Shown here: in pieces, positions 54,573-62,574 of the stretch
How positions within the stretch are numbered: position 1 is the first letter of the stretch
How the letters are laid out: every line of letters starts with the position of its first letter
Origin: Brevibacillus humidisoli
GTDB taxonomy: Bacteria > Bacillota > Bacilli > Brevibacillales > Brevibacillaceae
Assembly (NCBI RefSeq): GCF_020923435.1
Contig: NZ_CP087263.1
Coordinates: 3,429,970 to 3,493,969 of the forward strand
DNA: 64,000 nt
Direction of reading: 5' to 3'
The notes under the pieces: model-generated
The model's input: only the letters and a program-made list of their open reading frames with translations
Databases searched by the model: none
Told to the model about the DNA's origin: nothing
Position numbers and translations under genes: made by a program

Positions 54573-55199
54573 TCAATACACTTGCAGTAAATGATTTTTG
54601 TCTCTACTGGTTAATTGAGTCACTTCTGATGCACTTCCATACATAACGTCGGACGACCTGCTGGAATGACCTCTCCAACCAAGTGCATGACCCAATTCAT
54701 GAGTTGAGGTCTTTTTAAAACCACTATCACTTCTGCCGCTTTTATAAACGATATACACATTGACTGGAGAACTTATCTTGTAACTACTCTTTTCTGAGCC
54801 GCTATAGATCCATTCGCCCTCATACTTTGTCCCTCCATCATAGGATGTCAGACCCGTATTTGATGTTTTTAAACTCGGCTCCATTTCTTTCAATGTATTG
54901 TATGTTCCTCCATAGATCCTGATAACAGAATCAGTTTCGTCATCCTCTCCAGATAGACTAAATCCTGCACTATTCCATTGACTTATGGCATGGCTTACAT
55001 AACTGGCAAACTTGGAAGTCGAAAACCCGTCTATCGACCCTGACCAAATAGACATGGATTTATATCCCCATCTGTTAATAATATCCTTATCTGAGTACCA
55101 ATAGTTCAGGGTGCCAAGATCTGCCGCAAACGCAACCGAAGAGAACAAGAATGTAGTTAGCAAACTAACCACCATTACTTTTCCTGTTTTCTTTATCAA
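54573..55199 (-). CDS. Secreted matrixin-like zinc metalloprotease
   Basis: A 208-aa protein with signal peptide (about 1-25, cleaved after FAA) and a metzincin core. The zinc motif is HELGHALGWRGH (167-178): the third His falls one residue later than in the canonical H-E-x2-H-x2-G-x2-H. A Met-turn follows in SSDVMYGSA. The segment before it is Ser-rich with KSSYKISSPVNVYIV. It has no propeptide Cys switch. TTG at 55199 follows GGAGGGA at seven bases. It could digest cell-wall protein or external substrates; the adjacent lipoprotein is a possible partner. Confidence 0.8.
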   Translation of the reverse strand: MIKKTGKVMVVSLLTTFLFSSVAFAADLGTLNYWYSDKDIINRWGYKSMSIWSGSIDGFSTSKFASYVSHAISQWNSAGFSLSGEDDETDSVIRIYGGTYNTLKEMEPSLKTSNTGLTSYDGGTKYEGEWIYSGSEKSSYKISSPVNVYIVYKSGRSDSGFKKTSTHELGHALGWRGHSSRSSDVMYGSASEVTQLTSRDKNHLLQVY

Positions 55200-55531
55200 T
55201 TCAATCCCTCCAAAAAATTTTTGTAATCCAATGACGTTACATTTGATTTCATCTGGATGGGGGCAACCCTCCTTTTAGAATTGATTAGCTGCATCAAGCT
55301 GACCACAACATTTCATACATTTATTGCGTAAATTTGAATTATTTTCTATATGATTCTGCAAACGCATGTAAAATCCCTTTTTATGTTAGGAATTTTCAAA
55401 AAGATGAGCTATCGGTTTCGTCTGTTATCACTTTTTAATCTCATCATCATTTCTTACCTAAATATCGAGACATGGAGGCGCTTATTTTTTGAAGAAAAAC
55501 AGAGTCTCCACGATACTTGCCCTCAAAAAAA
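55200..55531. other. Intergenic region, AT-rich
   Basis: About 330 bases between the matrixin gene and the exporter terminator. A GGGTTGCCCCC segment is near 55262 and a 16-codon frame ends next to the matrixin ribosome site (rejected as a gene). Promoter elements were not clear. Confidence 0.4.
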
Positions 55532-55558
55532 CAGCGCCACCGAAAAACGGTGGCGCTG
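55532..55558 (-). terminator. Terminator of the MarR-exporter operon
   Basis: CAGCGCCACCG pairs with CGGTGGCGCTG, loop AAAAA, then TTTTTTTG on the minus strand. Confidence 0.9.
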
Positions 55559-55562
55559 CTTG

Positions 55563-57221
55563 CTATCGGCTATTGGGCTGCGGTTGTCTGGCCGTGTTCA
55601 CGATCTCCTGCTGATCCGCTTCCACCGTATCCGCTGGCTGTTGGCGATTAGATGTCCGCAGTGGAATCTCCCGCAAAAACAGCGTCATAACAAAAGCGGA
55701 AAAAACCACAAGCGCACCGACAAGAAAGACGGTAGACAAGGAAGCACTCAATGCTTCTCGCATGATCAGCACGATTTGAGCAAACAGCTCCTGAGCAGCC
55801 TCTGGCAGCGAACGCCGGATCTGTTCCAACTGCTGCGGGTCCATCAACATCTGTGGATCCTGCAGTTGAGTCAGCCGTTCGGCAACTGCGGGATCGATGG
55901 CGCCGCCCTGTTGATCCAGGCCAGCCTCTGTGATGCGATTCTGCATCTCCGTATTCATCCGCTGTCCCATCACGGTCCCCATCAAAGCGACTCCAATCGT
56001 CCCGCCAAGCTGTCGGAACAACTGGGAGGAAGCGGTCGCTACGCCCAGCAGTTTGTGCTCTACTGCATTCTGGACCGTAAGCGTAAAGATCGGAAAGGCG
56101 ATGCCGAGACCCGTACCCACGATAATCATGTTGATCACGGCAATAAGATTGGTTGTCTCCGTACTCATGAAGACCATAGAAGCCATCCCGGCTGTCATGA
56201 TCAGCAGACCAGCCAGCGCCAATCCTTTATACTTGCCCGTTTTTGTGATGAACTGACCGCTGATCGCGCTGGCAGCCACCATGCTGAGTGTCATCGGCAT
56301 CATCACAAATCCGGAAGCGGTAGCTGAGGTGCCGATTACTCCCTGAACGAAAAACGGCATATACATGATCGTTCCGAACATGCCTGCCCCCATGGTGAAA
56401 CCAACCAGGTTTGACAAGGTAAACACACTGTTGCCAAACATCGACAAGGGCAGCACGGGGCTTTTTGCCCGTCTTTCGGCAGCAATAAACAGCACAAGGG
56501 CGATCACGGTTGCCAGCAGCAACCCGATGATCTCTGTCGAACCCCAGGCGTACTGACTGCCGCCCATAGAAAAGGCAAGCAGCATCGGCACCATTGTCAG
56601 TGTCAACAGCACAGCTCCAAGGTAGTCAACTGCTTCACCCTCATTTCGTGTGACAGAAGGGAACAACGTCCAGATCAGCGCAAAAGCGATCACTCCAAAA
56701 GGAAGGAATACCCAGAAAATCCAATGCCAATCCGCATTATCGACAATATAACCTCCCAAGGTGGGGCCAAATACACTGGCCAGACCAAAAACAGCTCCCA
56801 TCAGCCCCTGCCAGCGCCCGCGCTCACGCGGAGAAAACAGGTCACCGACGGCAGCAAATGCTGTGGACATGATCATCCCTCCACCGAACCCTTGAATCCC
56901 GCGATAGATGATCAACTGGATAATCGTCTGTGACAATCCACAGAGAAACGTCCCGATGATAAAGATCCCGATACCAATCAAGATAAACGGTTTCCGACCG
57001 TAGATATCGGATAATTTCCCAACCAAAATCGCGGTAATACTGGATGTCAGCATAAAGCTAGTAAACACCCAGCTAAAATACTCCATGCCGCCCAAGTCTG
57101 CGATAATCCGCGGCAGAGCAGTTCCCACGATCGTCTGGTTTAAAGCCGCAAACAACATTGCCGCCATAATGGCGACAATAATGGTAATCTTGCGTCGCTG
57201 ATCCAAATGCTCCATTATCAT
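55563..57221 (-). CDS. DHA2-family multidrug exporter (14 TM, EmrB/QacA type)
   Basis: A 552-aa MFS drug/proton antiporter with about 14 helices. Motifs: LVGKLSDIYGRKPFILIG (loop 2-3), FIIGTFLCGLSQT, and IQGFGGGMIMSTAFAAVGDLF (quoted in part: GFGGGMIMSTAFAAV). The C-terminal about 45 residues are Gln/Pro-rich. It overlaps the MarR gene by four bases (ATGA), so it is controlled together with it. Confidence 0.92.
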   Translation of the reverse strand: MIMEHLDQRRKITIIVAIMAAMLFAALNQTIVGTALPRIIADLGGMEYFSWVFTSFMLTSSITAILVGKLSDIYGRKPFILIGIGIFIIGTFLCGLSQTIIQLIIYRGIQGFGGGMIMSTAFAAVGDLFSPRERGRWQGLMGAVFGLASVFGPTLGGYIVDNADWHWIFWVFLPFGVIAFALIWTLFPSVTRNEGEAVDYLGAVLLTLTMVPMLLAFSMGGSQYAWGSTEIIGLLLATVIALVLFIAAERRAKSPVLPLSMFGNSVFTLSNLVGFTMGAGMFGTIMYMPFFVQGVIGTSATASGFVMMPMTLSMVAASAISGQFITKTGKYKGLALAGLLIMTAGMASMVFMSTETTNLIAVINMIIVGTGLGIAFPIFTLTVQNAVEHKLLGVATASSQLFRQLGGTIGVALMGTVMGQRMNTEMQNRITEAGLDQQGGAIDPAVAERLTQLQDPQMLMDPQQLEQIRRSLPEAAQELFAQIVLIMREALSASLSTVFLVGALVVFSAFVMTLFLREIPLRTSNRQQPADTVEADQQEIVNTARQPQPNSR

Positions 57222-57649
57222 TTCCCCTTGTCTGTTTGCATATTTTTTAACACCTGCCGATAAATACGGATTAAATGCTGAAGATCCTCATCCGACAGAC
57301 CGCGGTAAAAGCGTTCCAGCACGATTCGCCGCTGCTCCCTAAGCACCTTCAACAGCTCGCTCCCTTTGTCCGTGATGTTGACGTACACCACTCGCCGATC
57401 TTCATCGGAGCGTTTCCGAACGGCGTAGCCACAGACAAGCAGTTTGTCTACCAATGCCGTGACTGCACTCAGCGTAGTGCCGAGCGCTTCAGCCAGATCA
57501 GAGACCTTTTGCGGCCCGCGGCACTCCAGCCACTCCAGGATATAAGCCTGAGAAGCGGAAAACTCACGAGTATGCATCTTGTTCCGCTCTACCGTCATCC
57601 TTTGAAAGACCTGGCGGAATACCTCATCAAGTTGATCCAAGTAATCCAA
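57218..57649 (-). CDS. MarR family transcriptional regulator
   Basis: A 143-aa winged-helix repressor. The HTH spans about 48-105 (QKVSDLAEALGTTLSAVTALVDKLLVCG, with RRVVYVNITDKG in the wing). It probably represses itself and the exporter and is released by a drug. TTG at 57649 has AGAGGGG upstream. A palindrome lies between its promoter and start. Confidence 0.9.
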   Translation of the reverse strand: MDYLDQLDEVFRQVFQRMTVERNKMHTREFSASQAYILEWLECRGPQKVSDLAEALGTTLSAVTALVDKLLVCGYAVRKRSDEDRRVVYVNITDKGSELLKVLREQRRIVLERFYRGLSDEDLQHLIRIYRQVLKNMQTDKGK

Positions 57650-57701
57650 CGGGGATTCCCCTCTCTAATACGGACAAAAATAAAGGTTCAAAATATGAAT
57701 A

Positions 57702-57753
57702 GTTAAGATGCTTAACATTTATAGAGTATAAGTACTTTGCCTATGGATGTCAA
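57702..57753 (-). promoter_or_regulatory. SigA promoter and MarR-type operator
   Basis: Minus strand -35 TTGACA (57748-57753) and -10 TATACT (57725-57730), 17 bases apart. Just downstream, at 57702-57716, GTTAAGCATCTTAAC has perfect 6-base arms around CAT (three bases), placed to block transcription start. Operator role is inference. Confidence 0.72.
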
Positions 57754-57776
57754 CAATCTTCTAATTGAAAAAAAGA

Positions 57777-57799
57777 ACCATACATAGTGTATGTATGGT
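57777..57799 (-). terminator. Terminator of the chemoreceptor gene
   Basis: ACCATACATA pairs with TATGTATGGT, loop of three bases, then TCTTTTTTTC on the minus strand. Confidence 0.85.
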
Positions 57800-57816
57800 C
57801 TACCGTACAACATTCT

Positions 57817-59334
57817 TTATGTAGACTGTATCTTTTTGTCAAACAACTGTTCCAGCCTGTTGGCCCGTTCACGCAGTCGCCGAACCACAACGGCGAATTC
57901 ATCCATAATCGCTGCCGTTTCTTCTGTTGCAGCAGCGGTCTCGTCCAACTGGCGCAGCGAAAGTTCTGTTTGCCCGTAAAGTGTCTCCATCCCGGTCGTC
58001 AAGGTTGCGGATGATTGCAGCTGACGGGCTGCAATGTTTGCCACTTCGCTCAGCAGCAGGTGGATGTCGTCCACTGCCGATCCGATCATACGCAGTTTTT
58101 CCCTCGCTTCTTGTGCAACACTTACTCCTTGTCGGACGACGTTTCTGCTCTCCTGCATATTGGTACGTATCTGATCCAGATCAGCCCGCACCCGTTCGGC
58201 TAGTTCTCCGATCGCACTGGCAGCTTGTTCCGCCTGTCGAGCGAGCATCTGAACCTGCTCGGCGACCACCTGAAAGGTGCGTCCTGCCGCACCTGCTCTC
58301 GCTGCCTCAATCGAAGCGTTGATCGCGACGACACCCACATTTTTCGCGATCGACGTAATCGCTTGACTGCAGTCAGTGATTTCATCGGTGCGCCCAAACA
58401 ACCGTTCTGTAAGCGTTGCGGTTTCGGACGACTGATGATCAATCCGGTCAATCACAACCGCGATCCGTTCCACTACTTCCTCTCCGCTCACCGCCTGCTT
58501 CTGTACAGTCCCCGCAAAGTCAACGCTGCTGCGAACCGCTTCTCCCACCTTCTCTGCTTCCTCCTGCTGTGCTTGGGAAAGTTGCCGATTTTGCCTCATC
58601 ACCTGCTGCGATTGCTGACTGCTCGACACAATCTGTTCGCTGCCGGAAGCGATTTGATTGATGGAGACGCGCATCCCTTCTGACATTTCGGTTAACTGTC
58701 TGACCACCGTTCCCATCTCCGATACAGTTGCCGACACTTCATGCAAGAGCCGCTCGTTCTGCATTTTCAGCTCAGCGTTGTGGTTCATCTCCTCCTCCGT
58801 CTGTTCGATCATCGCGCGCGAGCGGTTGACGAGAGAGATGATCCGCATCATCACAATCAGCATGATCACACTGGCCGTCAGCACATCACCCAGATTTTGC
58901 TGCCAGCCTCCCGGTCGCACCAACAACGCTTCAACAGCCGAAGTAACCAGCACCAGTGCAGAGAGAAACAAGATCGGCCCCCGGATGGCATACAGCCCGG
59001 CATAGATAACAGGAATAAGCCAGATAAAGTGCACAGAAGCCGGGGAACCGAACAAATAGACGCCAATCCCCACCGTCAGGTAGATTTCCACTGGGAAGAT
59101 GTAATGAAATAGTCGTCGTAGCCGGGAGATGCGGTACAGCAGCAGGGTGAGACCGAATATCGCATAGGTGACTCCTACAGCCAGCCAATAGCGAGGCCAC
59201 TCCATCTCCAACAAGCCGTATTGAATGAGGCCAAAACAAAGTCCGTACAGCAAGGTGATCCCGACTGCGCTTACTCTAAGCAGCAGCCGGTTTACATCGT
59301 TCATGTTTGACTGCAATACACGTGACCCGTTCAT
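57817..59334 (-). CDS. Methyl-accepting chemotaxis-type protein, six-helix N-terminus, no HAMP
   Basis: A 505-aa protein. About six hydrophobic helices (residues about 20-175) with short loops replace the usual periplasmic sensor and HAMP domain, so sensing is likely within the membrane. A short coiled coil (about 185-215) leads to an MCP signalling domain (about 230-490). The hairpin tip reads NVGVVAINASIEAARAGAAGRTFQVVAEQV (quoted in part: INASIEAARAGAAGRTF); the usual Glu after ARAG is Ala and several tip residues (QTNLLALN) are changed. ATG at 59334 is preceded by GGGAGGG; the frame to 59376 lacks a site. Confidence 0.87.
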   Translation of the reverse strand: MNGSRVLQSNMNDVNRLLLRVSAVGITLLYGLCFGLIQYGLLEMEWPRYWLAVGVTYAIFGLTLLLYRISRLRRLFHYIFPVEIYLTVGIGVYLFGSPASVHFIWLIPVIYAGLYAIRGPILFLSALVLVTSAVEALLVRPGGWQQNLGDVLTASVIMLIVMMRIISLVNRSRAMIEQTEEEMNHNAELKMQNERLLHEVSATVSEMGTVVRQLTEMSEGMRVSINQIASGSEQIVSSSQQSQQVMRQNRQLSQAQQEEAEKVGEAVRSSVDFAGTVQKQAVSGEEVVERIAVVIDRIDHQSSETATLTERLFGRTDEITDCSQAITSIAKNVGVVAINASIEAARAGAAGRTFQVVAEQVQMLARQAEQAASAIGELAERVRADLDQIRTNMQESRNVVRQGVSVAQEAREKLRMIGSAVDDIHLLLSEVANIAARQLQSSATLTTGMETLYGQTELSLRQLDETAAATEETAAIMDEFAVVVRRLRERANRLEQLFDKKIQST

Positions 59335-59395
59335 CCTCCATCCCTCCCTAGTCCATCGCATTGGGTAAAAAAGCAAATAGACACAAGTACAGAAA

Positions 59396-59426
59396 AGAAG
59401 CTGGAAATACTCCGTCCCCAGCTTCT
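59396..59426 (-). terminator. Terminator of the fadNAE operon
   Basis: AGAAGCTGG pairs with CCAGCTTCT on the minus strand, followed by TTTCTG. The T-run is short. Confidence 0.7.
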
Positions 59427-59509
59427 CTTCTGATGGTCATGTTGCAAAGCTAACAGCTTGCTGCAGCCAGCGATCAAACCCATCAGAGCATGCAGCGCTC
59501 TTTTATTTG

Positions 59510-61288
59510 TCAGACCACATAACCGTCCGCCTCAATCACCCGATCGGCAATGGTGCGCTTCAGATGGATCGTATTGAGCGGGTTGCGCCGGGTCAGCTTC
59601 TTGAGGATGGACAAACGGAGTCGCAAATCGTCCCCATCTTCCATCGCCGCCAACGCTTCCTTGGCCCAAGACTCGATCCGGTCAAATGCATCGTGCACAT
59701 AGACCGCAGTCAAATCAAGCTTCTGCTGTTCCTTTTCCAGACCGTTTTGCGCCAGTGCTTTCTCCGTACGCTTGACGACGCTGTCCATCGCATACAGTTC
59801 GATCAGCATATCAGCGGCAATCGCCAGCAGTTCCTGTTCTTTGGAGATCGCCTGCTGATATTTCATCAGTGCCGACCCGGCCACCATTAGGATTATCTTG
59901 CGCGTCATGTCCAACAGATGCTTCTCCACCGCCAATGGCGCCTCTTCGATTTCCTCCGGATAGTAGCTCATCAGCTCTTCCTGCAGACCGGCTGCTGCCT
60001 GCATCAGAGGCAGTTCGCCCTTCATCGCTTTTTTCACCAGCATGTCAGGAATCAACAGACGGTTGATTTCATTGGTTCCTTCAAAGATCCGGTTGATGCG
60101 GGAGTCACGGTACATGTTCTCAATCTCGTATTCGGACATGAAGCCGTATCCGCCGTGGATTTGTACCCCTTCATCGACACAGTAATCGAGCACTTCCGAA
60201 CTGAATACTTTGTTGATCGAGCACTCAATGGCGTAATCGGCAATCGCTTTGGCTACCTCCCGTCCGTCGTCCGCCTTTTCTCCCAGCAGCGAAAGAGACG
60301 TATCGAACAATCCGACGGTTCTGTAGACAGAGCTTTCTGCCGCGTATATCTTTGCCGCCATGTTGGCCAGCTTGTTTTTGATCAGCGTGAAGTTGGCAAT
60401 CGGTGTCTTAAACTGTTTCCGCTCCTTGGCATAGGTAGTTGCCAGATGAAGCGCCTGTTTCGCCGAGCCCACCGTGCCAACGGCCAGTTTGTACCGACCC
60501 ACGTTAAGAATGTTAAAGGCAATGACATGTCCCCTGCCCGGTTCACCCAACAGGTTTTCTACCGGTACCGGCACATCCTCCAGGATGACGGTACGTGTCG
60601 AGGAGCCTTTGATCCCCATCTTCTTCTCTTCCGGTCCGAACGAGACACCCGGGAAATCACGCTCAACGATGAAGGCTGTAAACTGTTCGCCATCAATCTT
60701 GGCATAGACGACAAACACATCAGCAAAACCGGCGTTCGTGATCCACTGCTTTTCTCCATTGAGAAGGTAGTGCTTGCCGTCCTCCGACAAGCGGGCAGTC
60801 GTCTTGGCGCCAAGCGCATCCGAACCGGAGCCCGGTTCTGTCAGACAGTAAGCGGCCAGCCGCTTGCCGGATGCGAGATCAGGGAGATAGCGCCGCTTCT
60901 GGTCTTCATTGCCGAAGTAGACGATTGGCAGCGACCCGATCCCCACATGCGCTCCATAGCTGAGGGCAAACCCGCGTGCCAGCGCAAACTTCTCTCCGAT
61001 CAGCGCCGAGCTGATCTTGTCAAGACCAAGCCCTTCGTATTTTTCCGGTACATCCGCGCCAAGCAGGCCCAGTTGTCCCGCTTCTTTCAGGAGACGTACC
61101 GAAATGTCAAACTGGTGCTGCTCGATTTCTTCCAAATGAGGGCGTACCTCTCCGACGACAAAATCTTCTGTCGTCTTGGCAATCATCTTGTGCTCTTCAG
61201 TAAACTCTTCAGGCGTAAAAACATCTTCGGGTGATCCGGCATCAATCAGAAAACTGCCGCCTCGTACCAGTTTTTTTGTTTCAGCCAT
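59510..61288 (-). CDS. fadE: Acyl-CoA dehydrogenase FadE
   Basis: A 592-aa acyl-CoA dehydrogenase with the usual ACAD core (about 35-420: CLTEPGSGSD, the FAD/CoA loops, and GGYGFMSEYEIENMYRDSRI, quoted in part as GGYGFMSEYEIE) and an additional C-terminal helical domain of about 150 residues. The length and layout match the B. subtilis FadE (YusJ) type. It does the first step of beta-oxidation. ATG at 61288 has AAGGAG eight bases upstream; ATG 61294 is too close. Third gene of fadN-fadA-fadE. Confidence 0.92.
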   Translation of the reverse strand: MAETKKLVRGGSFLIDAGSPEDVFTPEEFTEEHKMIAKTTEDFVVGEVRPHLEEIEQHQFDISVRLLKEAGQLGLLGADVPEKYEGLGLDKISSALIGEKFALARGFALSYGAHVGIGSLPIVYFGNEDQKRRYLPDLASGKRLAAYCLTEPGSGSDALGAKTTARLSEDGKHYLLNGEKQWITNAGFADVFVVYAKIDGEQFTAFIVERDFPGVSFGPEEKKMGIKGSSTRTVILEDVPVPVENLLGEPGRGHVIAFNILNVGRYKLAVGTVGSAKQALHLATTYAKERKQFKTPIANFTLIKNKLANMAAKIYAAESSVYRTVGLFDTSLSLLGEKADDGREVAKAIADYAIECSINKVFSSEVLDYCVDEGVQIHGGYGFMSEYEIENMYRDSRINRIFEGTNEINRLLIPDMLVKKAMKGELPLMQAAAGLQEELMSYYPEEIEEAPLAVEKHLLDMTRKIILMVAGSALMKYQQAISKEQELLAIAADMLIELYAMDSVVKRTEKALAQNGLEKEQQKLDLTAVYVHDAFDRIESWAKEALAAMEDGDDLRLRLSILKKLTRRNPLNTIHLKRTIADRVIEADGYVV

Positions 61289-61325
61289 GTTCATCGCTCC
61301 TTTTTCATGGTCAGGTCAATCCGCC

Positions 61326-62504
61326 TTACAGCATTTCAAACACGCCAGCTGCTCCCATGCCACCGCCAATACACATCGTAACCACACCATAGCGTCCACC
61401 GCGACGCTTCATCTCGTGAAGCAAGGTGACCGTCAGCTTTGCACCTGTGCATCCGAGAGGGTGACCAAGGGCGATTGCCCCGCCGTTTACATTTACCTTC
61501 TCATGATCCAACCCCAACTCGCGGATGACGGCCAGCGACTGTGAAGCGAACGCTTCGTTCAACTCGATCAAATCGATGTCGCCCAATGAGACGCCAGCCA
61601 TTTTTAGTGCTTTCGGAATCGCCACCACCGGTCCGATACCCATCACATCAGGGTCAACCCCGCCGACCGCAAAAGAACGGAACGCTGCAATGGGCTTCAG
61701 GTTGAGGGCTGCTGCTTTTTCTGCAGACATTACGACGACGGCGGCTGCGCCGTCACTTGTCTGCGAGGCGTTGCCTGCTGTGACCGTCCCTTTGACGTGA
61801 AACACCGGCTTCAGTTTGGCCAAGCCTTCAAGCGAGGTGTCGTAGCGGACGCCTTCGTCCGTATCGAAGATCGATTCGGTTACGTGAAGCTTTCCAGCTT
61901 CGTCCACGTGATGCCGTTTTACTGTGATCGGTACGATTTCTTCACGGAACTTGCCTTCTTTAATCGCTGTCCCTGCCCGCCGGTGACTCTCCAGCGAAAA
62001 GGCATCCTGCTCTTCTCGGGTGATATGGTAGCGACTGGCCACCTGTTCGGCTGTGTGTCCCATGCTCATGTAGGCATCGGGCATGGTATCCACCAGTGTC
62101 GGGTTCAACGCTACTTTATTGCCGAGCATCGGCACGAGACTCATACTCTCAACTCCGCCGGCGACAATCACATCGGCCCCTCCGACCATGATCTGCTGTG
62201 CCGCATAAGCGATCGTCTGCAGTCCTGACGAACAAAAACGATTAATGGTAATGCCCGACACATTGGTCGGCAGTCCGGCTCTTAGCCCGATCAGTCGGGC
62301 CATGTTCATCCCCTGTTCCGCTTCCGGAACAGCGTTGCCGATCACCACATCCTCAATCTCTGCCGGATCGAGAGCGGGTAATCGTCGCAGCAGATCTTCG
62401 ACCACGGCAGCCCCCATATCCACTGGATGGACATCTTTCAAGCTGCCCCGCTTGGCTTTACCGACCGCTGTACGAGAGCCGGCCACAATCACTGCTTCCC
62501 TCAT
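61326..62504 (-). CDS. fadA: Acetyl-CoA acyltransferase (thiolase) FadA
   Basis: A 392-aa thiolase, the last step of beta-oxidation. Active-site Cys in NRFCSSGLQ (about 90), His in [15 protein letters not shown] (about 350), and Cys in [10 protein letters not shown] (about 380). ATG at 62504 has GGGAGGAGA upstream. It lies 37 bases before fadE. Confidence 0.94.
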   Translation of the reverse strand: MREAVIVAGSRTAVGKAKRGSLKDVHPVDMGAAVVEDLLRRLPALDPAEIEDVVIGNAVPEAEQGMNMARLIGLRAGLPTNVSGITINRFCSSGLQTIAYAAQQIMVGGADVIVAGGVESMSLVPMLGNKVALNPTLVDTMPDAYMSMGHTAEQVASRYHITREEQDAFSLESHRRAGTAIKEGKFREEIVPITVKRHHVDEAGKLHVTESIFDTDEGVRYDTSLEGLAKLKPVFHVKGTVTAGNASQTSDGAAAVVVMSAEKAAALNLKPIAAFRSFAVGGVDPDVMGIGPVVAIPKALKMAGVSLGDIDLIELNEAFASQSLAVIRELGLDHEKVNVNGGAIALGHPLGCTGAKLTVTLLHEMKRRGGRYGVVTMCIGGGMGAAGVFEML

Positions 62505-62574
62505 CGTCTCTCCTCCCTCTATATGGCGAAATCCTACGTCGAATTCACTTCCTTGCTTTGAGCCAACACTCACA

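Noticed and set aside
55200-55254. 16-codon leader-peptide-like frame ending at the matrixin ribosome site
   Set aside because: The nearest AGGAGGG is about 15 bases from the ATG, too far, and there is no clear pair of alternative hairpins to suggest attenuation.
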